Positions 1 through 10,767 of a stretch of 64,000 nucleotides of DNA are shown in pieces. The stretch is from the NCBI GenBank assembly GCA_033239125.1, contig BSWB01000005.1, forward strand, positions 16,483,447 to 16,547,446, written 5' to 3'. The stretch is from Fagopyrum homotropicum. Its lineage: Eukaryota > Streptophyta > Magnoliopsida > Caryophyllales > Polygonaceae. The notes below the pieces were generated by a model that was given only the letters and a program-made list of their open reading frames with translations, was not told the origin of the DNA and did not search any database. Both the position numbers and the translations under genes were made by a program. The first letter of the stretch is position 1, and each line of letters begins with the position of its first letter.

Positions 1-568
1 TCTACAACCAAGTAATATTATATATTCTTTTTTGATTATGCTATATTGTTGCGTATATATACCGTACACCTGTAGTAATTCAACACAATGAACAAGCTAA
101 TCTGGAAGGCTAACCAACAAATAATACTCAAAGACAATCATCAACAACACCAAGACGATCGATCAATCAAATATAACCATTTCAATTGACAACAATAATC
201 ATTTCGATCATCTCAAAATACTAATCGATCTCTAAAAATCCATAAGAATTTCATAAGATACCTAGCTATTTACTTCAATATCCGTTCTTTCAACTTAATG
301 AAATCAATGCAACTAGTGTACATGTATAAATTGTTGCACATAACTAACCCACTGATCTCGAACATCATCGATTTGCTTTTGTGGATACTACACCGACTTA
401 GCTGACCCCGAAAACCACTGTCAATTAAGGAGAAATGATTTAGTGAGGAAACATGCCATATATACATGACAACACAAGAAAAGTGAATATAGCTGATACA
501 AGCCATAAGTATAGTGAACTTCGCTAATAATAAATCGATTTTGACAAGTTAATAATTGTAAATATTTA
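1..568. other. AT-rich intergenic DNA, no gene seen
   Basis: No coding region, RNA gene or repeat is recognisable here. The open frames are short, start at arbitrary ATGs and resemble no family I know. Confidence 0.5.
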
Positions 569-860
569 GGGCCCGTTTGGTTTGAACTCCGGAATCGGAA
601 ACGGAATGGAAACGAATCTAGTCCATATGTATATCTTTGTTCATGAAAGTTGTTGGAATCATTCCTTGTGATTTGAACTAATTGAAGTTGAATTTGATTA
701 CTTTTGATACCCTATAGGGTAACAAAATATGGGGAGACAAGTGCATTTTGCATGTAAACACAAGGAATGATTCCATAGAATTGCATGAATATGGATATAC
801 ATATTGACTAAATTCGTTTCCATTCCATTTCCGTTTCCGGAGTTGGAACCAAACAGGCCC
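569..860. mobile_element. Tourist-like (PIF/Harbinger) MITE, 292 bp
   Basis: The two ends form a long imperfect inverted repeat. The left end reads GGGCCCGTTTGGTTTGAACT and the right end, read on the other strand, GGGCCTGTTTGGTTCCAACT; the match continues for about 100 bp per arm (569-668 against 760-860). The element is flanked on both sides by TTA (566-568 and 861-863), the target duplication typical of PIF/Harbinger elements. It has no coding capacity, so it would need a transposase in trans. The family assignment rests on the GGGCCNGTTTGG terminus plus TTA and is an inference from known Tourist elements. Confidence 0.85.
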
Positions 861-1611
861 TTAGAGAAGTAACTACAATTATACACATATATACCTTCTT
901 AGGAACTTGATCTTGTCCTCTTGCGATAATATCTTGAATGAATCAAAGGACATAATAACCACAATTTGCATAATTTTTCTGGTGAGGGCACTACAAAATA
1001 ATCAACATTAATGAATTTAGAGAATAGTCATCAATTTTTTATAAACTAATAAATTGAAGAGTGAACCAACACATTTAATAACAAACTTTTGATAACAAAG
1101 ATAACAAAAGCTATGAAGTATGTTTTGAGGACATTGAACCAACACATTTGATAACATATTATTCAGGAATGACGTATTAGATTTTTCTGTTTCGAATAGG
1201 ATTGAGACTCTTCGGGTTTAGAGTTCATAAATTTTATTAAGTTATTTTTGTGTTTTTTGAACTCTTTCCATTTTCTTGTTGGATGCTTTTCAAGCATCAT
1301 CGTCACTCATCCTCCTTACTAATTGTTGTTTGTATCAGTTTCATCAAATAATTTAGTTCTACACCTTGAGATACAAAAACATGCCATCACACTCCATGTA
1401 AAATAATTTAAAATCCTGACAAAAATTATTTGCCAGAAGTTAAACTATAGAATGGAAACATCTCTAGATAAAATGATTTTAATGTGCAGTCTAGGTTTTA
1501 TCATCAACATGAAACACTCATCGGTCATCACAGTAGAAAAAATTGTAGGTATTTCAAACTCATTCAATATATAAAAAAAACTTTAGAAAGAGTAGATCAA
1601 GGCATATTTAC
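861..1611. other. AT-rich intergenic DNA, no gene seen
   Basis: Nothing recognisable. The missing 3' exons of the AP-endonuclease fragment would be expected here on the minus strand, but I could not find them. Confidence 0.4.
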
Positions 1612-2480
1612 TGTTGGAGTATGTTGCCAAAACGCTTCCTCTCAGAAAGTGTGAAACCAAGTTGTCCACAATCCTGCATCACATAAAAAATAGAGGACAA
1701 ATTCACCGATAACATACCCAGTATGAACATAGAGTTTTCAATTCATTGGCCCAATCAAGCAGTTTCTTATATACATAAGCTATCCAAAGGAGGTGATTAG
1801 TGTCATACATGTTAATGGCATCTGTCAAATGACTTTTTCTGGTTATATAGAACAACTCTAAAACTAGAAAATCGGCATTCCACGCATTTCAAAGTTTATT
1901 GTAATTTTATAAGGGTATATAATAATAAAAAATAAGCACAAAATCATGAGAGCAGCAGGACAATACATAATCATAGGCTTGCATACATATTTGGCAGACA
2001 ATACGTAATCATACCAAAGCTATAACTATGGTTTTAATCATCATAGTTTAATGAAGAACTCCAATCTAAAAGCTACTGGGATTTGCTTGAGTGAATCAAC
2101 TTATAGAAACATAGCATGTGCATTTTAAATACCAAGAGTATTCATGAACAAATGTAAATCGGGAGATATAGATAATAGACTAATCACTAAATAGTATTAA
2201 AAAAATATAAATAGGTAAAAGATCAAAAATACTAGAGGTATCACCATTACCATTAGTTATATCAGTAAACACTTCACACATACAATGTCCATATCAAAAG
2301 CATTTTACCTTACATTCAGATCACCACACCAGATTAGTGGCTTATCAGAGGATTGCACAACAAAGTCCAACATCCTTTTATCCCACTTTTTGTGCCTCCC
2401 AAATGAAGGTTCCTCTTCTTTCCAAACATTATTCGAAACATAGGTATTCAGAATCCGGATTGCACAACAAAGTCTAACTT
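1612..2480 (-). pseudogene. APE1L-like AP endonuclease gene fragment (broken)
   Basis: Two exon-like pieces on the minus strand match the plant exonuclease III-type apurinic/apyrimidinic endonuclease APE1L, a base-excision-repair enzyme. Piece 1 (about 2309-2460) reads LNTYVSNNVWKEEEPSF, then KKWDKRMLDF and SDKPLIWCGDLNV. It covers the conserved GDLNV catalytic segment and ends at a plausible donor (AG|GTAAAA on the minus strand). Piece 2 (1612-1673) follows a GCAG acceptor and reads DCGQLGFTLSERKRFGNIL, matching the family's DCGQPGFTPSERGRFG segment. The exon that should lie between them (HEEIDVSHPEFF region), the N-terminal half and the C-terminal SDHCP part were not found, and the frame stops soon after piece 2. 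The short string GACTTTGTTGTGCAATCC occurs twice near piece 1, suggesting a local duplication. A gene with unusually diverged missing exons is possible, but a relic, perhaps carried by a transposon, is likelier. Confidence 0.7.
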
Positions 2481-3648
2481 CTTGTTGCTTTCTACCTTAC
2501 TGATGATGTACTTGAAAAGTTTGCAGCAAGACTTGTTTTTTTTCATAGGCAGCTGGAATTTCACTTGTTTTCAAATTCTAGCTTCTATTCAAGAGGCAAC
2601 CAATTTCAACAAGGAAACTCTTGCAGATAAAAGGATACCAATGGAAAGCAAGTGATTAGGTCTAGCTGCAAATAAAAAAGAGATCGATTACAAGTAGATG
2701 AATTAGGTTCAGCTGCAAATGTTGTATCATTTGAAGGATTTTAACTTCTTGTTTGGCCAGTCCCACATCACAAAAAACATAACTCAACATTAAAGTGATT
2801 GTTACTTTGTAATTCATTCAACAAGAAAATGTATAAAAATTCTGATGGTATAGAAATAAATCTTTTCACCTTATTTCAACCTCATCATCAGGAAACACTA
2901 CAATTTCACTTTCACCGAAGACTCTTTGGGGAACTTCAAACCATCTAGTCCAGTGAGACTCATGGTATAGAAATAAATCTAAGAAACACTCAAGAGAGTA
3001 ATCAGCAGAGGTAAATCAGGAAAGAAGAATTTGCAGCAAATAAATATTGTGTATATGCTTACTTTAGATTTTGCCACATTGGAACACTTCCATTGGTCAT
3101 TTGCACTTCAGCATTTGAGAATACAAGTGTCATCGTTCTTGAAACTTGTATATCTTTGCCACATTGGTCATTTGCACTTCAGCAAAATCCCCCAATTTTA
3201 CAAACTAGGGTTTTAATGGAGCACAAAAATCTCACCCAAAAAATTCGATCAACAAACACAGAGGGAAGGAATGAGGGGTGACAAGTGTTCCTAGGGTGGA
3301 GGACGACATTGGAGGTCACCGACGGTGGCGGAACTACCAGAATACGCTCGCACAACAGCATTAACGGGACTCTGAGGCGACGATTATTCACGACTATAGG
3401 CTCGTGCACACGCAATTTGTTGGTGCGGATCTGGTTACGATCGATTCCTGGTGGCGCACGGTATAAACAGTCGGCAAGTGGTGGCCGAACTAGTGCGGTG
3501 GCGGCGGAAGACGTTCCTGGACGAGGTCATTGAAGGAGAAGACAAAGGGGACGGGTAGGTTTTGTGGAGAGAGAAAGTGATGTTAGTGAGAAGAAAGTAA
3601 AAAAAAACAAGGTAAAAAAGAGAAAAATGAAAAATAGATCAAGGTAAT
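2481..3648. other. Non-coding stretch with GC-richer block at 3250-3540
   Basis: 2481-3250 shows nothing recognisable apart from a short repeated phrase around CATTGGTCATTTGCACTTCAG (near 3091 and 3162). 3250-3540 is clearly richer in GC and open on both strands (78-82 codons), which resembles a first exon or 5' leader of a plant gene. The block could be a captured host fragment, but no family is recognisable and I do not call a gene. Confidence 0.35.
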
Positions 3649-3913
3649 GTTCAAAAAATTAAAATTATACCCCGGTTATTTTAACAACTTGGATCGGAGA
3701 ATCTTGTATCACCACGGTTCTTCGTGATAACCGTGGTATTGTCCGAAAATTTAATATTATACCCCGGTTAATTCAGATAACCGGGTCCGTTTTTTTTTAA
3801 AAAAAATTGATTGTTCGCGGTGATACATATAACCGTGTCCGAAAATACCATCGATCACGCTTCTTTCAAACCGCTCCAACATAAGTGAGGTCTAGGGGGT
3901 CTTTGTACTAGTG
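3649..3913. mobile_element. CACTA-like transposon end (right terminus)
   Basis: The segment holds short repeats in both orientations around CCGTGG/CCACGG and ACCCCGGTTA (for example near 3668, 3711, 3737, 3765, 3817). It ends in TTTGTACTAGTG at 3913, which on the other strand is CACTAGTACAAA, a typical CACTA terminus. Subterminal repeats next to such a terminus are the hallmark of CACTA transposons. No matching left end with the same terminal repeat was found, so the element's extent is unknown. The AP-endonuclease fragment and the GC-rich block to the left could belong to it as captured host sequence. Confidence 0.55.
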
Positions 3914-4320
3914 ACTACAAAAACTACCTACATAGCTATTTTACCCTTATCTAATTATGAAATTAATATTTATGTACAGAAAAAACAAGTTGGTCAAAGT
4001 CCGATTTGACTCGGAAATAATTTTTTGGGTATTACAAAAATCTAGTTTTCGTTTTGCAATTACAATATCATATCCTAGGTTCCAAATCATAAATAGAGAA
4101 GCAAACAAGGAACCTAAAGGAAATCAAAATGAATTGCGCTCAAAGTATCCAAACGAATAGGATATGATTAGACAGTTGTTTCCCTGTATTAGGTTTAAAG
4201 GAAATCAAAACAAGTAGGAAATTAAGCAATAGAATCCAGAAGGAAACCTGAAATCGCCGGCGATGGAAATCTGAAATCGCCGGAACCGGATTTGACCTAG
4301 CTTGGAACTAGCGTCGTTGA
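3914..4320. other. Possible LTR-edge remnant, otherwise non-coding
   Basis: The stretch just before 4036, read on the minus strand, begins TGTAATACCCAAAAAATT and continues into TTTCCGAGTC. This resembles the 5' LTR edges of elements C and D on the same strand (TGTAATAACCG and TGTAATACCCG). It may be a short LTR remnant cut off by the CACTA end at 3913. The rest has no recognisable content. One frame (3957-4160, 67 codons) is open but unlike any known protein. Confidence 0.25.
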
Positions 4321-4482
4321 GGGGTGAACTAGCGTGGAACCGGGATCGACCTGGGAGACGGAAGGACTCACTGGAGATAGACTAGGGGTGAATTGGCGTG
4401 GAATCGGGATCAACCTGGGAGACGAAAGTAATCGGTGGAGAACAAGGGGTTAACGTACTGCGTGTAACCAGAATCGACCTTA
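4321..4482. repeat. Minisatellite, about 61-64 bp x ~2.6 copies
   Basis: Three successive copies start with GGGGT at 4321, 4385 and 4446. Copies 1 and 2 share GGGGTGAA, GCGTGGAA, CGGGATC and ACCTGGGAGACG with a few changes; copy 3 is more decayed and shorter. A weaker related phrase precedes copy 1 from about 4285. No coding function is apparent. Confidence 0.6.
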
Positions 4483-5058
4483 AGGTATATTAGGCATGCA
4501 CTACAACGCGCTAGATCTAATTTTTAATTCAAGTAGAATATATATATATATATATACGTACGGAATAACTTATCTTTAACACGGTTGATCAGTGCTTTTT
4601 AACATTGGTTTAATGAAATTTTTTTAATTCCCGGCAAATCTCGTACTTTCTAAAAAATTTTCAAATTATTTTATAAATAATATTTAACACGGTTAATTGA
4701 AAGATGTGGTAAATTGTGTTAATACGCTTATTTAACATGGTTTAGAGGGTAACCGTGGTAAATTGTAAACATTTTTACTACGGTTTTAAAGAGAACCGTG
4801 ATAAATGATACACAAGTTTAACACGGTTACAAGTAACTGTGATATTATTACAAAAATTTTAACACGGTTCGCAGGGTAACCGTGTTACAATGGGTGATTC
4901 TATAAATTTACCACGGTTATTTGGTGAACCGAGGTAAAATATTAGTATTTTTAACACAATTTTTTGGACAACCGTATTAAAAATGTTGAATTTGCATATT
5001 TACCACGCAAAAACACGGAACCGTGTTAAATGTGCCGTAACCAATGTGCTTTTTTGTA
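4483..5058. mobile_element. CACTA-like transposon end with ACACGGTT subterminal repeats
   Basis: From about 4577 to 5030 the motif AACACGGTT and its reverse complement AACCGTG(T/G)T recur at short spacing in both orientations, roughly fifteen times, often in pairs with a 10-15 bp loop. The block ends at TTTTTTGTACTAGTT near 5058, close to the CACTA-type end at 3913 although the final base differs. This dense array is what CACTA transposases bind in characterised elements. It abuts the truncated internal region of retroelement A, so it may have inserted into A or replaced A's 5' part. The left limit is uncertain. Confidence 0.55.
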
Positions 5059-6569
5059 CTAGTTACGTTACTAACCATAGAGATGTGGGGAAGATGCACT
5101 TACAAGATATTATGAAGAACGGTTAAGCCTATGAACGGGAGTTATGCGACACAACAAGGCCGACAAGGTATAGTTACCTTATAGAAGAAGAAGGAAACGT
5201 GGAGCGTATAAAGAGTTAACGGAGTGTGTGGATGGTGAAATAAGCAAGTGAAGTTTAAGACAGAGTGCCCTGAGAGGGTAGCCTTCAGGAGAATGGTAAC
5301 ATGGAGGGTAAATAGAATGGTAAGTCATTGACATTGGATGAGAAGAGTAATTGATGAGAACCAAGAACGCACGTGTGCGGGTTGGCTATTGATGAGCGTA
5401 TATGAGAAGATTAGGCAAGACAATGGCATGAAGGATCGGTAACAAGAGCTTGGAGGATTTCCGGTGGTTCGGTGTAAGTAGTGAGGAAGTATGTCAACTA
5501 AGTACAATTGTCTTAATCAAGTAATATCGCATGGGATCAAAGAAAGCGAATGTAACTGACCTCCTAGGGAGGAATTGTAATGACCCTTTGCGACCTTCTT
5601 CGGTCATGAGAACGACATATGGGAGAGCGACCCAGATTAGAAGTTTTAAGGTTTGATCATGGTAAAGGGAACCAGTAGATCAAGAGGAAGGTGATATTTT
5701 CATTGTTTGTGGTGCGTAGATGGGAGTATAATAAGAGGATGCATAGTATGTTCATTCTAATGAAATGGAGGGTATGTCTTAGTGAGCAAAAGATGAAAGA
5801 GAGGCGGCAAACTCACACAACAGAGCCATGGTTGCTCTGGTTTGAAAGAGAGGACCTAGATTAGGGCAACACTTCAAGCTTGGAATTACAATTTTAGTGA
5901 ATAGTGGAGTAAAGAGTGAATCTTTCGTGATTATGGTTGGGAATTTTGCCTGAAGGCATACAAGTACGGTTGTGAAGCTGTTCATGATACCAGAAGGTAT
6001 ATAAGGTGGCCAACGAGAGTAAGAGACGACTGAGGTTTTGAAATTTGATGTCGATATGAGACGTACAAGAAGTACATGAAAGATCGAGGTTAGAGCCTCT
6101 ACGGTCGGTTTGACGTTACATAAGGAGCTGAAGTATAAATTTCTACGACTACTTGAAGAAATGATGTCTATGGTGAAAGCTTATCTAGGATACAAAGAGC
6201 TCGTCCCATATGTTGGGATGTCGCGGAAAGTGAAGAAGATAAGGTCAATTGTTTTGAAGCACGGCTAAGTCCTGTAGATTGGACCCTTATGGTTGCACAT
6301 AAGTGAGAAATCTTAGAAGATTTTTATAATCATGTCATCAAAAGGGAAAACGGGATTAAGTTAAAAGAATACTTTAATCAGACCACAAGAGTCAGAAGAC
6401 AGAAGCCAATCTTTCCAATTCAAGAAAAGACGAATATTTGGAAGGATACAGTCAACATAGTAGCGACAGAAGAAACAATACACGTGTTAAAGGACATCAC
6501 CCCGACCAGTCGGGCTGGACCACTTGTCAAGCGTTAGGACTAGGTGGTTCCGGTTAATACGATATGTGA

Positions 6570-7915
6570 TGTGTAGAGAAAAGATAGAACCCGAGATAGA
6601 ACGGATTCTAATGCATCGGAATGTGAATTTTATCGTTAAGATTGATTTGGGCTCAACTCCCATTTCTAAGGCACCGTACAAAAGTCATTAATAAATGATA
6701 CCCGTAGGGATACTCAAATTGAGGATGCAATCAAGGAGCAATTGCAAGGACTTGTTGATAATGGTTCATTAGAACCAATGCACCGTCATAGAGAACACTA
6801 GAAGTTATCTTGAACTCTTGATTTGAACTTATTATGAGAACACCAGAATTGTTGTGCAAAAGATAGATAGTTCTCTTCAACTGAACATCGATTACCGGGA
6901 GTCGAAGAAAAAGTATTCCTTACAACGAATGGATGATCTACTCGATCGGTTACCAGGGTCGGTAGTCTCTTATAAGAATGATTTAAGGTTTGATTGTCAT
7001 CAATTGAGAATTCGAGTCTGAGATACTACAAGTACAGCATTTTGGACCAATCAAAGTCACTACGAGTTATAGTTAGTCCATATGGGCTTACTGATGCACG
7101 GATGAGATATTTTGGATCTACTCTTGAAAAAGAGAGATGTATGACAAGTTATCTCGGGATGGCAAACCCCGAAAGATGTGGAAGAGGTTACAAGTTATCT
7201 TAGAAGCGCTGAGCTTTACCAGATATGTGAAGGGAGAAGTTGTGTAACACCTTTTACGGTAACCTACTACGGATGAAAATGAAGTATTGAACGACGAAGA
7301 ACTGACAATAGAGTTGCTGAGAGTTAAGAGGGGATTTATTGGTGTAATTGTTTCAATCTACCTTGAGGTATTATGGGTTGGAAGTGGACAAGTGATTCTT
7401 CACGACAAGGTCTTGATTAGGTATTGAGGAGCGATGTAAAAGTAATAGCATACTAGTATCGTTAGTAGAAGCGGTGCGAAGTAAGGTACTTCCTTCGTTA
7501 CTTGGAATTGCCACAAGAATCGAGGAAATGTAACATTGAAGTTTGGTTCGGCAAGAACCAAAGCCAGTAGTGTAAGTTGGAAGTTTGATCTTCTGTTTAG
7601 AGGAAGTCAAAGAGAAACATAATGGGAATGATGCATTGAGAAGACCCGATAAGGAAGTTGAGTTTTCGATATATCGGACCTTTTTTAGATCTTAGCGCGG
7701 TTTGGAGAAGTGGCTTACAAGTTGGCGTTGCCACATGGGGTTTCATGTGTATTAGTCTAGGAAGTCCATGTATGACTTGAGATGTATTGCCAATCTTGAT
7801 GATTTAGCGGACGACGATGAACCTTTGAGGCTAATAGGAAGACGGAGGATAATATCTTTAGTTGAGTTTTACGCTAAGCTAGTAGCATTGATAGAATCAA
7901 CGGGTTAGGCCCAGT
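6570..7915 (+). pseudogene. Decayed pol of element A (RT, RNase H, integrase end)
   Basis: Segments of a Ty3/gypsy polyprotein can be read across frameshifts and stops. About 6583-6690 holds the RT N-terminal segment, ending STPISKAPYKS. About 6718-6775 gives QIEDAIKEQLQGLVDNGSL. About 6890-7020 gives IDYRE, LQRMDDLLDRLPGSVV and CHQLRIR. 7380-7560 corresponds to the RNase H stretch that reads more clearly in element B, and 7655-7760 to the integrase C-terminal part (RYIGPF). Between RT and the integrase end only ~0.5 kb remains where a full element has over 2 kb; the YVDD part of RT and the integrase core are gone. No intact protein can be made. Confidence 0.8.
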
Positions 7916-8110
7916 TCTTATCTTTGGTTGAGCTATGTACATATGTGATGTTATATGTAGTTTGTGCCTTGTGGGGGAATGTTTTATATGACCCGATATA
8001 TCTTGCGATGGTAGTTCGAGTAGTTGTGTATATAGATTAGATGGTTTCAGCCTTCTTAACGTGAGAGTTCATACCTTGGCCTTAAGGGACCGAGAAGTTC
8101 GGGGTGTGGC

Positions 8111-8142
8111 AAGTTTCGGGACGAAACTTGTTTTTAGGGGGA
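8111..8142 (+). promoter_or_regulatory. Hairpin and polypurine tract of element A
   Basis: AAGTTTCGGGACGAAACTT (8111-8129) is a perfect inverted repeat with 8-bp arms and a 3-nt loop. It is followed by the purine run AGGGGGA (8136-8142), which sits just before the LTR start at 8148 and is the expected plus-strand primer. The same hairpin is present in elements B, C and D. Confidence 0.75.
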
Positions 8143-8479
8143 TTTGTTGTAATGCCCAAAATTTTGGCGCGTTTTCGATATTTATTTTCCCGACTTTTAT
8201 CGATATTTAATTATAGTATTTTATTTAAAATAATTTTAAGGCGTAATGTACCCTTCCTGAGTATAATTATATTTTTAATACGTTCACGTGTATCCATCTT
8301 TTATTTTCGAAAAAAAGTCGAGAAATTCTCCGATTCGGAAATCCCGTTCCGAATGCCTTTTTGAGCGGGTTTACTCTATTACTCTTTTCCTTTTTATTAT
8401 ATTCTTTATTTTTCTTTTTTCTTCTTTTATTTCTCCTTTTTCTTATTTCCCTTTCTTTCCAAGAATGATGAGCAACCAT

Positions 8480-9270
8480 TGACCCCTCGCTCCCTCCCCT
8501 CTGCGAGCCTGTAACCGACCTCTTGGAACCTGTAAACCTGTCCAAGCTAGTGAGCTACAACTCTGCAACCAGCCTCTTGCGGGACCCCTGAGCTCCCTCT
8601 GCTTCTTCTCCCTCACAAGCAGCAACCGCAACCTCTCGATGCTTTCTCTCTGTTTGCTCCCAACTCTCCAGCTGCAGTCTCCCTCACCATCAACCCTCAC
8701 CCCTCTGTAACCCGTCTCCCTTTCCCTCTCCAGTTCCTCTCTTCACCTGCAACAGCAAGCAAACACCACACTTGACATCTCAACCTTCGGAATCAGACAA
8801 CCCCTTTTCGTCAGGCTTCTTCTCCATCGATGCCAACAGTCCGGAAGCCTCAATCGATCCTCGCCTCTGCAAAATCCGCAGCACCTCCTTCGCCGTCTCC
8901 CTGTCGAAGCTGGAGAGCCCATTGGGGTCGCCCTTGCTATTGACCGCCATTGAAGCCGTCGGAGAGGCATCTCCTCAATCTTGCTGTCTTTTCTCTCTAA
9001 TTCTCCAGCCTTCTCTGTGCAACTCGCACTGCCGCCGCTTCACCATCAGGGAGACGGAGCTAGCGCCTTCGCCTGTCCTAGCAGCCCTGGTACTCCTCTC
9101 GCCGCCCTTTTCGCCGCCTCGCTTCGCCGGAGCCACGCCCTTCCTACCACCGCCTGCCCTAGCTCTGCTTTCGCTTCACCAGGATCCACCACCGATGCAG
9201 ATCTATCGCAGCCGCCTCTTGCCCAGCGTGCCTTCAGTAGCAGTTAGAAGAAAACCCTTCTTTTTAAATT
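8480..9270 (+). other. GC- and pyrimidine-rich island inside LTR A
   Basis: A sharp change in composition from AT-rich flanks to CT/GC-rich DNA. It contains a 171-codon open frame (8772-9287) that is Ser/Pro/Leu-rich and resembles no family. The corresponding place in the LTRs of B, C and D is also GC-rich but not obviously homologous. It may be the transcribed leader region; I do not call the frame a gene. Confidence 0.5.
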
Positions 9271-10276
9271 CTATCGGCCCCCCATAATTTTGGTATAATT
9301 GCGAATGTGGCCCATATTTCTAATTTGCAGATTTGACCCAAGTTTTAGAAATCTGGATATATATCCCTGCAGATTTATTTATGGAATATGGCCCAATGAA
9401 TTAATTGCTCAATATGACCCATATGCAGAAATTGTATAATTTGCCGAGAAAAGGTTTTATGGGTTTTAACCTTGGAGTTTAAATACGAGTTTAGTTCATA
9501 TTTATATATATATTATCAATCATTCCTTTGGTTGGATTTATATCGGATTTATGACCCAAAGTTTATCTCGGGAAATGGCCAAGAATCGAGAGTTTCTTAG
9601 TTGCCCGAAAAGTTGTTTTGGTTTTGACCCGTATTTATAAATTGTTGTGATCACCCCGGAAGATGCTTTGCGAGTTATACCCTTGTTTTGAAAGCGGGGC
9701 TTCTTTAGATTTTTATATGCGTTAATCTCCCTTCCAAAATTAGCGTTTAAGCTAATTTTGTGTAGCTTTGGTTTTAGGTCCGGAAGCGCCCCGATAAAGG
9801 CCTAACGAGTCCAAGTTCGACATCCGTCTTGACTTCGTGTGAGTATTCTCTTCCTCGATTTAGTTATGTTTAGTATTAGTATCATGCTAGGTTGGATAAT
9901 CTAGCATAACTTAGAGTGAATGCCAAGTAGTGGCTTTGGACCTTAGGTGAGTTTTGAGGATTTATGATCGTTATAAGGCTTGAGGTGTTGATGTTATCTT
10001 GTGAGGATTGTAGGGCGTTGAGTGTTTGGGTTGATCTTGTGAGCTTATGAGGATTGATATTATGATTGTATGATCTTGTTGAGATTGTGGAGACTAGGAC
10101 GAGAGTATCCTAGCATGGCTATGGTTTATGATCTTGCGAGATCATTGGGACTAGAAGTCTAAGGACTTCTAGCATGTGAGAGAGATGTTGATTGTGTGCC
10201 TTGTTTTGACCAGGCGTTGAGTGTCTTCCTACGGGAAGTTGAGAGCGGTGGTTAGCGGGATTATCTTTGGGACGAG

Positions 10277-10767
10277 GTAAGTCTCCGGACTTACTTAGCT
10301 CGTATTCTCTGTATTAGTTTCAATGCGTGTTTGGTGGTGTGTGTTTATTGTTTATGTGTGTGTTTATGTTATAACATCTAAACCGGTAATAGGACCACCG
10401 ACTTTATATGTTTATATTTGGCCCAAGTGTATGATAACGGGCGGTGACCACTATGTCCGGCCCAAAATGGGGATGGCCGGGAGGTGCCTTGCGACCAGTC
10501 CAACAGGTGATGCTGATTCGCATCTGGCCCAAACCTGTTTGGTGAAAGGGGACAAGGGCGGGATCCTTGTGATTTCCGTGCCACAACTAAATGGAAATTA
10601 GTAATGGAATAACTTAAATTAAAGATAATAAACCGGATTGTGTGTTTTGGAACATGTTGTGTGTTTATGATACCTTATGTGTGTGTGTGTGTGCCAATAC
10701 CATGATTCTAATGCCTTGAATGCTAGCTAACGGTTTTATACCGATATTGTTGTATATTGCATTGCAG
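10277..10767 (+). other. Putative intron in LTR A (491 bp)
   Basis: The 5' end is a perfect donor GAG|GTAAGT and the 3' end ATTGCAG|GTTAGG, preceded by the plant branch-point-like GCTAAC and the phrase GGTTTTATACCGAT. The donor lies in an inverted repeat (GTAAGTC...GACTTAC). Equivalent signals are kept in the LTRs of B, C and D, which supports function, but splicing itself is an inference. Confidence 0.45.

Noticed and set aside
3285..3533. 82-codon plus-strand frame and 78-codon minus-strand frame in the GC-rich block
   Set aside because: Overlapping frames on opposite strands, no family resemblance, no conserved start context.
989..3913. A complete CACTA element from CACTACAAAATAATC at 989 to GTACTAGTG at 3913
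   Set aside because: The two ends agree only in CACTA and then diverge, the left end lacks subterminal repeats, and the 3-bp flanks do not match.
8772..9287. 171-codon frame in the LTR of element A
   Set aside because: It lies in the GC-rich island of an LTR, is low in complexity (S, P, L, A), has no family resemblance and has no counterpart at the same place in the other LTRs.
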